From an uncultured Clostridia bacterium (lineage in GTDB: Bacteria; Bacillota; Clostridia; RUG12999): DNA of 5,064 bases. The position numbers and the translations under genes were made by a program. The DNA lies in NCBI GenBank assembly GCA_938005345.1, contig CALLNG010000354.1:1-5064 (forward strand). The letters are read 5' to 3'. Under the pieces are notes generated by a model that ran no database searches, had not been told where the DNA came from, and saw only the letters and a program-made list of their open reading frames with translations. Of the stretch, positions 1 to 5,064 are shown piece by piece (position 1 is the stretch's first letter; the number at the start of each line of letters is the position of its first letter).

Positions 1-1
1 C

Positions 2-730
2 AACAAGTGCAGGATGTATATGAAAAACTTCGGTGAATTTTTCTGCGACCAGATTCGTTATGCCAAGTGCATTGTTTTAAGCCATACGGGCGGCGCAAAG
101 GAAGAAAAAATTGCCGAGTGCGTAAAGCTGCTGCGGGAGCAAAACGCAGAAGCGGCAATTGTTTCCACCCCGTGGGACCAGCTTTCCGGCGCACAGTTTT
201 TAGAAGCGATTGAGGGCGCGTCAACCATAAGCCGGGTTTTAGAGGAGCTCAAGGAAGAAGACGCCTGCCCGGTTTGCGGTCATTCGCACAAGCATGACCA
301 CGAACATGATCATTGCCACGAGCATAGTCATGAACATCACCATGAGCATTGCCGCCACGACGGGGAGCAGGAGCATGAATGCTGTCATGGTCACGAGCAG
401 GAACACGAGCACTGCCATGGGCATCACCACCACGGACACCATCATGCAGACGAGGTGTTCCAAAGTTTTGGAACAGAAACTACAAAACAGTTCTCCAAAG
501 ACGAGCTTGTTTCTATGCTGTCGCAATTTAACAACGAAGAAAAATTTGGCGTTATTCTGCGTGCAAAAGGCATTGTGCCAGAGAAAGACGGAAACTGGCT
601 GCACTTTGATTATGTCCCCGGCACGCCCGATGTGCGCGAAGGCGCGGCCGACATCACCGGGCGGATTTGCGTAATCGGCGCCGGCATAAAAGACGGCGAA
701 ATCCGCAAGCTCTTTGGGTTAGACGAATAA
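2..730 (+). CDS. CobW/COG0523-family metal GTPase with His-rich loop, 5'-partial
   Basis: C-terminal part of a CobW/COG0523 (G3E) GTPase, a family of metal chaperones and insertases, often for zinc. The reading frame is open to the left edge. The first ATG (14) falls inside the domain, so the P-loop half lies off-window. Counting from that ATG: residues 5-25 match the usual segment before the G4 loop, but the NKxD motif is replaced by Ser-His-Thr (23-25). A CPVC pair (85-88) leads into a loop (90-144) with 27 His and 5 Cys. Residues 160-238 match the CobW C-terminal domain, including ILRAKGIV, FDYVPG and TGRICVIG. The His-rich stretch probably buffers or hands over metal; this role is inferred from the family. 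The stop is 16 bp before the next GTPase gene, so the two are almost certainly co-transcribed. The metal is not shown by the sequence, and no Zur site is visible because the promoter is outside the window. Confidence 0.9.
   Translation, partial: NKCRMYMKNFGEFFCDQIRYAKCIVLSHTGGAKEEKIAECVKLLREQNAEAAIVSTPWDQLSGAQFLEAIEGASTISRVLEELKEEDACPVCGHSHKHDHEHDHCHEHSHEHHHEHCRHDGEQEHECCHGHEQEHEHCHGHHHHGHHHADEVFQSFGTETTKQFSKDELVSMLSQFNNEEKFGVILRAKGIVPEKDGNWLHFDYVPGTPDVREGAADITGRICVIGAGIKDGEIRKLFGLDE
281..445 (+). repeat. low-complexity His/Cys-rich coding tract
   Basis: Irregular runs of CAY and GAR codons encode alternating His, Glu and Asp with scattered Cys, ending in an almost pure His cluster (residues 137-144 of the partial GTPase). 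There is no exact repeat unit, so this is compositional rather than a clean tandem array. Such tracts can vary in length between strains by slippage. The antisense frame is open here and gives a spurious hydrophobic Met/Val-rich ORF. Confidence 0.75.
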
Positions 731-746
731 GAAGGGTGTTGTAACA

Positions 747-1688
747 ATGGAAATTCCGGTTTATATCTTTACAGGCTTTTTAGAGGCTGGCAAAACAAAA
801 TTTATTCAGGAAACACTGGAGGACGCACGGTTTAACGACGGCGAGCGCACTCTGCTTTTACTGTGCGAGGAAGGGATTGAAGAATTTGACCTCTCCCGCT
901 TTACAGGGAAAAACGTGTTTATTGAATCCGTGGAAAATGAATCAGACCTTACGGGAAAATGGATTTCTTCTCTGTTTAAAAAGCACAAGCCAGAGCGCGT
1001 AATCGTGGAGTTTAACGGCATGTGGCAGTTAGACTCCCTTTACAACAACCTGCCGAAAACCTGCACGGTTGTGCAGGAAATGTTTTTTGCAGACGCTGGA
1101 ACGTTTTTGAACTACAACAGTAACATGCGCTCTCTCGTGGTGGACAAGCTAAAAAGCTGCGAGGTTGTAATTTTTAACCGCACTACAGAGGAAACCGATA
1201 AAGAGATGTTTCACAAAATCGTCCGCGCCACCTCCCGCCGCGCCAACATTGCGTTTGAATATGCTGACGGGCATGTGGAATATGACGAGATTGAAGATCC
1301 GCTCCCCTTTGACGTGGACGCACCGGTTATCGCCATTAAAGACGAGGATTTTGCCCTGTGGTACCGCGATGTTTCAGAGGACGTAAAAAAATATGTGGGT
1401 AAAACTGTTAAGTTTAAGGGCATTATCGCCCACAACAACACCTTGCCCAAAGACGTTTGCCTCATTGGCCGGCACATTATGACCTGCTGTGCAGACGACA
1501 TTTCCTATGGCGGCATGCTGTGCATTGTGCCAAAGGGCACCATGTTTAAAAGCCGGGACTGGATGCTGGTTACCGCCACTTTGCGGTATGAATATCACAA
1601 GCTATATGAGGGGAAAGGGCCGGTGCTTTATGCAGAAAGCCTGGTGCACGCACCTCAGCCAAAAGAACAGGTCGCAACGTTTTATTAA
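747..1688 (+). CDS. CobW-like GTPase fused to a YcgQ-like (TIGR03943/DUF1980) C-terminal domain
   Basis: A 313-residue protein. Residues 1-160 form a G3E-type P-loop domain: beta strand plus Walker A GFLEAGKT (10-17), a Walker B-like RVIVEFNG (84-91), and a G4 position reading Asn-Arg-Thr-Thr (144-147) instead of NKxD. The CxCC metal motif typical of COG0523 proteins is not seen. Residues about 214-313 match the C-terminal domain of YcgQ-type proteins: a GKTVKFKG strand, RHIMTCCADD (242-251) with a Cys pair, a DWMLVTATL strand (271-279) and a PVLYAESL strand (292-299). In Bacillus, YcgQ is encoded beside the permease YcgR. The fusion therefore suggests that this GTPase serves a permease-linked metal system (inference). 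The ATG has GAAGGG about 10 bp upstream. The gene ends at the bidirectional terminator. It is cytoplasmic, with no signal peptide or membrane helix. Confidence 0.85.
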   Translation: MEIPVYIFTGFLEAGKTKFIQETLEDARFNDGERTLLLLCEEGIEEFDLSRFTGKNVFIESVENESDLTGKWISSLFKKHKPERVIVEFNGMWQLDSLYNNLPKTCTVVQEMFFADAGTFLNYNSNMRSLVVDKLKSCEVVIFNRTTEETDKEMFHKIVRATSRRANIAFEYADGHVEYDEIEDPLPFDVDAPVIAIKDEDFALWYRDVSEDVKKYVGKTVKFKGIIAHNNTLPKDVCLIGRHIMTCCADDISYGGMLCIVPKGTMFKSRDWMLVTATLRYEYHKLYEGKGPVLYAESLVHAPQPKEQVATFY

Positions 1689-1722
1689 AAAGAAGCCTGC
1701 TGTCTAGCAGGCTTCTTTTTTT
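1687..1722. terminator. bidirectional intrinsic terminator
   Basis: A perfect inverted repeat. The left arm 1687-1700 (AAAAAGAAGCCTGC) pairs with 1707-1720, and T1701-A1706 adds one more pair, leaving a GTCT tetraloop. The right arm runs into seven or more Ts on the plus strand, and the left arm's A-run gives the matching U-run on the minus strand. It lies between two convergent genes: the plus-strand stop codon (1686-1688) touches the left arm and the minus-strand stop codon (1721-1723) touches the right. It should end both operons. Confidence 0.93.
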
Positions 1723-2953
1723 ACAGCTCCAAGTCCTCCGGGCGGCTGAATTCATATAATTTTCTCTCCGGCAGCAAAAATGCCTTTGGTCCCCAAACTG
1801 CGTTGAAATGGCAAACGCCGTTTTTGTCGTTTTGTTCCGGCTTCCACGGCTCTCCGCTCGTTCCGTGGCCATAAAAATACCACTCACTTTTGGTTTTTAC
1901 CTCATACCAGGCGTGGGCCACGGTGCAGGTAATGCCGCCGATTTTCAGCTGCGTGTCCGGTGGCAGCACTTTCGCAAAGGGCGCATGTTTTTTAATAAGT
2001 TCCGGCAAATCGTTATTTCCGGGCACAACGTAAATTTCTTTTGCGCCGGAATTTTTTAATATGTCTGCAATTTGAATCAATCCGGCTTCATACTCCTCCC
2101 TTGTGCCAATCATTCTGCCCGCTTTTACCTCGTCCACCATATCGCCTGTGTGTAGAATGATGTCGGGCTTCACTTTTAAAATCAGTTCTTGATAATATGG
2201 ATATGTAAAGGACGATGTATCCCCAATGTGGAGCAGCTTTAAGGAGTTGGAAGCGGAAAGCTCTTTTGGCACATTGATTCCGCGCTTCATAATTATTTTC
2301 ATTTTCTCCCCGTCCAAGTCTGACAGCATAACGGTGTTCATGCCCACCATTTTATACGGCAGGTGCGCCGTGTCAAAATACAGAGAGTTTTTTGGGTCTT
2401 CCGTGTCTAAAATAGAAAGACTGCAATTGCACAAATTGCGTCCGCTTTTTTTCGGAATGTTCAAAAAATGAATTAAATGCCCTGCAGAAGCGCCGTGTCC
2501 CACGAACATTGCATCCTCCTGGGGATTCAATTCCAAAAAACCCTTGCTTACACGCGCCAAAACGTCTTCCTCAGTATCGGAATGAGGACTCCACCACGGA
2601 TAAGGAAGACCTGCGCTTGCGTCCACATGGCGAAACCGTTTTTGAATTTGCTCCAACCGCATGCCATGAAATGTTCCCGGAACCCACTCTGACTTCAAAA
2701 TTTCCCGCATGAACGCAGTGGGAATAATTTTTGAACCTGTTTTGTCCGCAATGATTTCTGCGGTTTCCATTGTTCTGGCATAGGGTGAGGTGTAAAGCGG
2801 GCCGCAAAATCCAATGTGGCGCATATAGTCTCCCAGCCGCGACGCCTGCGCGCGGCCCAGTTCCGTCAGTGGAGGATCGCCTGCCGGGAACTGCGCGTCC
2901 CCGTAGTTTTCTTTCGGCGCTACCTGGCCGTGCCGGGTGATATAAAACTTCAT
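1721..2953 (-). CDS. histidine phosphatase / calcineurin-like metallophosphoesterase fusion
   Basis: A 410-residue, two-domain phosphohydrolase, probably cytoplasmic. Residues 1 to about 200 are a histidine phosphatase (phosphoglycerate mutase-like) domain with the full catalytic set: RHG at 7-9, Arg60 in SPYARTMETA, Glu84 and the second His at 153 (VGHGA). Residues about 236-400 are a metallophosphoesterase of YfcE/MJ0936 size: LLHIGDTSS (240-248), HTGDMVD (268-274), PGNND (311-315), AHAW (346-349) and YGHGTS (361-366). The DxH histidine is Ser247 and the second His of GHxH is Thr365, so one metal site looks lost. The ATG overlaps the upstream stop as ATGA, with GGGAGG at 2961-2966 and a 7-base spacer, so translation is probably coupled to the PHP gene. 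The substrate is unknown. Domain calls are strong; joint action on one substrate is only an inference. Confidence 0.9.
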   Translation of the reverse strand: MKFYITRHGQVAPKENYGDAQFPAGDPPLTELGRAQASRLGDYMRHIGFCGPLYTSPYARTMETAEIIADKTGSKIIPTAFMREILKSEWVPGTFHGMRLEQIQKRFRHVDASAGLPYPWWSPHSDTEEDVLARVSKGFLELNPQEDAMFVGHGASAGHLIHFLNIPKKSGRNLCNCSLSILDTEDPKNSLYFDTAHLPYKMVGMNTVMLSDLDGEKMKIIMKRGINVPKELSASNSLKLLHIGDTSSFTYPYYQELILKVKPDIILHTGDMVDEVKAGRMIGTREEYEAGLIQIADILKNSGAKEIYVVPGNNDLPELIKKHAPFAKVLPPDTQLKIGGITCTVAHAWYEVKTKSEWYFYGHGTSGEPWKPEQNDKNGVCHFNAVWGPKAFLLPERKLYEFSRPEDLEL

Positions 2954-4074
2954 TGCCTGCCCTCCCTTTCTGCAAGGCGGCAGTTTGGAATTTCAAACGC
3001 CGCCTCGTCTGATCTCACAATGTAAATTGGATTTGTCAGCAAAATGCACATTCCGGTTTCATCGTAAACTTCCACCCGCTGAAAGCTCACGGTGGTAAGA
3101 CCAGTCCGCAGAACAGACCTTGTTGTAAATGTGCCTCCGTCAAGCGTTACAGACGCACAAGTTTTTCCGTTTTCAATGAGCCGGAACTGCCAGCCGGGCT
3201 CGGTGTGTTCCATGAAGAATTCTATCTCTACCTCGCTGCTTTCTTCCGCTTTCAAGATAGTTCCCATTTGATAGCCGTCTGTGGTTTCAAACCGAACTTC
3301 GCCGTTTATCTTCACCGGGTTCCCCGTATAGGCCATCCCCTGTTTCATAGAACGGGTGAACACCGCCTCGCCGATGGGATGGGACAAATCCTGCGGCGCC
3401 GCAAGGTATGTTGCAAAATTGTTGCCATTAAACCAGCCGTCGTTGTTTCTGTGGCTGTCGCTGCTGCCATATCCGCAAAGAAACAGCCCGCCCATGGAGA
3501 GCAAATCCCACAGCATGACATATTCCTCTAAAGAAAACCCGTTTCGCCCGCAGGGAAAGCCTACTTCAATTAAATGTGCCCCATAGGCATGGTTTGCCAA
3601 AAGGCACGCCGCCATTTTTGCTACTGTTTTACTTCTCTGTGTTTCTGAAAAATTTTGCCGTTTCAGCACTTGAATGGCCAGCGGATGGTTGATGGCAAAA
3701 ATGCCGCCATGCTTCTTTACATGCTTTACTGCGTCCATGTTGGAAACCTGAAAGTTTTGTTCTGCATAATCAATGGTAGGAACGCAGGTGGAAAAGCAAT
3801 TTTTATGTTCCCCCGCGTCGGAAATTTCAAAAGAAACAAAGGGCGTAACGCCGTAGCGATTTCCCACCTTAGCCGCGAGCTTTTTTTGCTCCTGATGAGC
3901 CGCTTCAAAATCCCCATGCTTTTTTACGATGTCTATGACTTCGCCTATTTCTCCAATCATCCAAAGCAGCTTGTTCCTGCCTGCTAGAACAGAAATACCT
4001 TCCCATTTATCTTTATATTTCTCTTGCAAAATCAGCTGCATTTCTTTCATTTCATTGATCGTAAATTCATCCAT
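2950..4074 (-). CDS. chimeric ORF: MazG-like N-terminus joined to truncated PHP (CehA/McbA-type) metallohydrolase
   Basis: 374 codons. Residues 1 to about 55 are the start of a MazG-like nucleotide pyrophosphohydrolase as found in Clostridia (MQ..LQEKYKDKWE, GRNKLLWMIGEIGEVIDIVKK). They include one ExxE (Glu42, Glu45), but the second helix carrying the ExxD pair is missing. From residue 53 the sequence is a PHP-type metallohydrolase that lacks its opening HxH motif. It begins with what looks like the tail of TDH (His53) and retains Glu83 in FEIS, His130 in INHP, and Asp206 and His208 in GSSDSH. A beta-rich C-terminal segment follows (about 255-355). The start is supported by AGAAGGA at 4079-4085. 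The stop overlaps the next gene's ATG. Both enzymes look incomplete, so neither activity should be assumed. A real deletion or an assembly join are the two main explanations. Confidence 0.8.
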   Translation of the reverse strand: MDEFTINEMKEMQLILQEKYKDKWEGISVLAGRNKLLWMIGEIGEVIDIVKKHGDFEAAHQEQKKLAAKVGNRYGVTPFVSFEISDAGEHKNCFSTCVPTIDYAEQNFQVSNMDAVKHVKKHGGIFAINHPLAIQVLKRQNFSETQRSKTVAKMAACLLANHAYGAHLIEVGFPCGRNGFSLEEYVMLWDLLSMGGLFLCGYGSSDSHRNNDGWFNGNNFATYLAAPQDLSHPIGEAVFTRSMKQGMAYTGNPVKINGEVRFETTDGYQMGTILKAEESSEVEIEFFMEHTEPGWQFRLIENGKTCASVTLDGGTFTTRSVLRTGLTTVSFQRVEVYDETGMCILLTNPIYIVRSDEAAFEIPNCRLAEREGRQ

Positions 4075-4099
4075 GTTATCCTTCTTTCATTCTGGTTTA

Positions 4100-4261
4100 T
4101 TACTTTCCCTTTTCTATACATTCAGGCAAGCTGCCAATCAGCAGCCCAACCACTAAACCAAGTGCTATATTATCCAATAATAGTCCGCCCATAAATCCCA
4201 AAATCAGGCCCCATGCGATTTTATCATTGGAACTGGATTTTCTGTTTTTCCTGTTTTTCAC
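4100..4261 (-). CDS. small glycine-rich membrane protein (53 aa)
   Basis: A short gene with a GTG start. The protein has a basic, polar N-terminus (KNRKNRKSSSNDK) and then about 30 hydrophobic residues rich in Gly and Leu, with Gly spaced every 3-4 residues and a central DNIALG. This looks like one or two closely packed glycine-zipper membrane segments. Small proteins of this kind, with a similar Asp-Asn-Ile-Ala core, are common in Firmicutes and have no firm function. AGGAGG (4268-4273) directly abuts two ATG codons (4265-4267 and 4262-4264), which sit too close to it. The following GTG (4259-4261) has the ideal 6-base spacing, so I place the start there. If the first ATG is used, the protein has 55 residues. 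Two TAA stops in a row end it, 25 bp before the MazG-PHP ORF, so it is probably in the same transcript. Confidence 0.75.
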   Translation of the reverse strand: MKNRKNRKSSSNDKIAWGLILGFMGGLLLDNIALGLVVGLLIGSLPECIEKGK

Positions 4262-4267
4262 CATCAT

Positions 4268-4273
4268 CCTCCT
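4268..4273 (-). promoter_or_regulatory. ribosome binding site AGGAGG that decides a GTG start
   Basis: A perfect AGGAGG on the minus strand is followed directly by ATG-ATG-GTG. Spacings are 0, 3 and 6 bases. Only the GTG has normal spacing, which favours it as the start of the small membrane protein. Confidence 0.7.
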
Positions 4274-4310
4274 GCGCATATTCTGCTTATAGTAATCTAT
4301 TCATGCTTAT

Positions 4311-4463
4311 CTATGAGTCCCTTGTAGTCCTGATTCCAACAAATGGGTAGGTAATGGATTCTCCAGTGGGAACTGTACACCTACCTTTGATAACATTCAT
4401 ATTACAAGCCTGTTTCAGAAAATTCTGATGACCAATGGTATCTACAAAAGCTTGATTGCACAT
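4311..4463 (-). CDS. small ORF of unknown function (50 aa), possibly the 3' end of a decayed gene
   Basis: I do not recognise this protein. The 50 codons run from an ATG (4461-4463) to a TAG. The composition looks protein-like, with an IGHQNF segment, a TVPTGESITYPFVGIR stretch and a charged C-terminus. The only candidate ribosome binding site is a weak GAAGAAG just upstream. An overlapping ORF one frame away (4402-4539) also looks protein-like before this one begins. One base removed near 4465-4470 would join the two, so a frameshifted remnant is as likely as a real small gene. There is a faint, unverified resemblance in layout (IGH, then R, then G-E/D) to the YddF/DUF1874 small proteins of conjugative elements. 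I would not name it from that. Confidence 0.3.
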   Translation of the reverse strand: MCNQAFVDTIGHQNFLKQACNMNVIKGRCTVPTGESITYPFVGIRTTRDS

Positions 4464-4566
4464 AATCTTCTTCTATTGCCTTTTCTATTATATATAAGAA
4501 TGAACCATATCTTTGATCAGGAGGCTCAGACCTATACATACAGCCTTTCCATACCCTGTGAATATT
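4402..4566 (-). pseudogene. possible frameshifted gene fragment upstream of the 50-aa ORF
   Basis: A minus-strand frame stays open from after a TAG (4567-4569) to a TAA (4402-4404). Its middle part (RSEPPDQRYGS, then LYIIEKAIEEDYV) looks like real protein. After about 4463 the frame turns into unlikely sequence, while the neighbouring frame becomes protein-like. No ribosome binding site is seen before its internal ATG (4537-4539). This reading fits a gene broken by a single-base shift, but the pieces are short and I cannot compare them with relatives. Confidence 0.25.
4487..4492 (-). promoter_or_regulatory. possible -10 element (TATAAT)
   Basis: A perfect TATAAT on the minus strand sits 23 bases before the ATG of the 50-aa ORF. 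There is no clear TTGACA at 16-18 bases, so this is only a candidate promoter for the small-ORF, membrane protein and hydrolase series. The region is AT-rich, where chance matches are common. Confidence 0.2.
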
Positions 4567-4596
4567 CTAGCAGATTCGTTTGTGTAATCGTACAGA

Positions 4597-5040
4597 TCAA
4601 TTCAATTTCATATATAAAAGTGGGTATGGATTGCCTTGTTCATCACACTCTGTTCTTTTATAAACTTCAAATCCCATGTGTTCATAGAAACCTTTAGCAA
4701 GAGGATTTTGTTCATTAACTGCTAAATCATTAACCGAATATTTTTCTATCCCATATTTAAGCAATTCTTTACCTAATCCTTTTCCTCTTTCTTCGTGAGA
4801 GATAAAGAGCATTTCAAGATGCTGCTCTACAATACCCATAAACCCCACAGGAATTTGATTGTCGTTTTCTACAATAGTTAAATGAGGTATTTCTTTTAAT
4901 GCTTGTGGTACATACTTCTTAATGTTTTCTATTTCGTTCTCTGATAGAAAGAGGTGTGTTGCCTTTACAGAGCTCTCCCACACTACCAGTAGCTGTTCTA
5001 TCAACGATGTAGTTCTGTCTTTTACCTCTATAATTTTCAA
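4597..5040 (-). CDS. GNAT-family N-acetyltransferase, YjaB-like
   Basis: A complete GNAT acetyltransferase that would transfer an acetyl group from acetyl-CoA to an unknown amine; the substrate cannot be read from the sequence. Numbering from the chosen start: VVWESSVKATHLFL near residues 19-32, VGFMGI (65-70), the acetyl-CoA pyrophosphate loop ERGKGLG (84-90, pattern RxxGxG), VNEQN (108-112), GFYEHMGF (117-124) and GNPYPLLYM (136-144). This set of motifs matches E. coli YjaB along its whole length. A longer reading would start at GTG (5053-5055), but GGAGG (5049-5053) overlaps that codon. It lies 8 bases before TTG (5038-5040), and the TTG start puts the conserved Trp at about residue 21, as in YjaB. 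I therefore use TTG. The gene is AT-rich compared with the left half of the window. Its promoter is off-window. Confidence 0.88.
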   Translation of the reverse strand: MKIIEVKDRTTSLIEQLLVVWESSVKATHLFLSENEIENIKKYVPQALKEIPHLTIVENDNQIPVGFMGIVEQHLEMLFISHEERGKGLGKELLKYGIEKYSVNDLAVNEQNPLAKGFYEHMGFEVYKRTECDEQGNPYPLLYMKLN

Positions 5041-5048
5041 TTTCTTAT

Positions 5049-5053
5049 CCTCC
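5049..5053 (-). promoter_or_regulatory. ribosome binding site GGAGG that decides a TTG start
   Basis: GGAGG on the minus strand, 8 bases before the TTG codon at 5038-5040. It overlaps the alternative in-frame GTG by one base, so the same site cannot serve that codon. Confidence 0.65.
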
Positions 5054-5064
5054 ACATATTTTCG

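Larger units (their letters stand above)
4274..4596. other. AT-rich gap without a convincing intact gene
   Basis: About 320 bases between the acetyltransferase stop and the small membrane protein. It holds the short overlapping minus-strand ORFs and the candidate -10 described separately. It also has an imperfectly nested inverted repeat (GGTAGGT 4346-4352 with ACCTACC 4379-4385, and an inner CAGT-GGGA-ACTG at 4364-4375) and an 8-base palindrome GAATATTC (4560-4567). I see no tRNA, riboswitch, insertion-sequence end or strong terminator after the acetyltransferase gene. Confidence 0.5.

Noticed and set aside
239..604. Minus-strand ORF rich in Met, Val and Leu that resembles membrane segments
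   Set aside because: It is the antisense of the His codon tract (CAT/CAC read as ATG/GTG) inside a clear CobW gene.
2571..2996. Minus-strand ORF of 141 codons
   Set aside because: It is an out-of-frame shadow of the histidine phosphatase 5' half, rich in Arg and without domain motifs.
3205..3531. Plus-strand ORF of 108 codons
   Set aside because: It is antisense to the PHP domain that contains the recognisable SDSH motif; no ribosome binding site.
4288..4296. TATAAG-like -10 before the small membrane gene
   Set aside because: No -35 hexamer at suitable spacing and AT-rich context; too weak to list.
4428..4697. Plus-strand ORF of 89 codons crossing the gap into the acetyltransferase
   Set aside because: It is antisense to the well-supported GNAT 3' end, is codon-aligned opposite the 50-aa minus ORF, has no ribosome binding site, and has no recognisable motif.
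1..5064. CRISPR arrays, tRNAs, insertion-sequence ends, riboswitches
   Set aside because: No regularly spaced direct repeats, no tRNA-like cloverleaf and no transposase motifs were found by eye.

Overview
The window looks like chromosomal DNA of a Clostridia-type Firmicute, possibly from a metagenome-assembled genome. The grounds are the protein families, strong AGGAGG-like ribosome binding sites, GTG/TTG starts and tight gene packing. There are no RNA genes, insertion sequences or CRISPR arrays that I can see. Base composition is not uniform. Positions 1-3910 have moderate GC (hand counts of sample lines in 2950-3910 range from about 42 to 58%). From about 3919 to the right end the DNA is clearly AT-richer: 36% GC by hand count over 3919-4074, about 40% over the small gene near 4100-4260, and visibly AT-rich beyond.

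Left block, plus strand (1-1688): two COG0523/CobW-type metal GTPase genes in tandem. The first is cut by the left edge and carries a very His-rich metal-binding loop before its CobW C-terminal domain. The second has a CobW-like P-loop domain fused to a C-terminal domain resembling YcgQ (TIGR03943/DUF1980). Together they suggest a zinc (or other transition metal) allocation operon whose earlier genes lie off-window. A strong bidirectional terminator (1687-1722) separates this operon from the convergent minus-strand operon.

Middle block, minus strand (1721-4261): read in transcription order, a 53-residue glycine-rich membrane protein, then an ORF that is MazG-like at its N-terminus and a PHP/CehA-McbA-type metallohydrolase for the rest, then a histidine phosphatase fused to a calcineurin-like metallophosphoesterase. 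The last two genes overlap by ATGA. The MazG-PHP ORF looks like a deletion or assembly chimera. The MazG half lacks its second catalytic helix and the PHP half lacks its HxH start. The join falls on a His-Gly-Asp tripeptide that both families plausibly share, and the GC shift falls at the same place.

Right block (4274-5064): about 320 bases with no convincing intact gene, holding small overlapping ORF pieces that look like a decayed or frameshifted gene. After this comes a YjaB-like GNAT acetyltransferase on the minus strand, probably starting at a TTG.

The items most worth checking are the chimeric ORF, the selective loss of one metal site in the metallophosphoesterase domain, and the CobW-YcgQ fusion.
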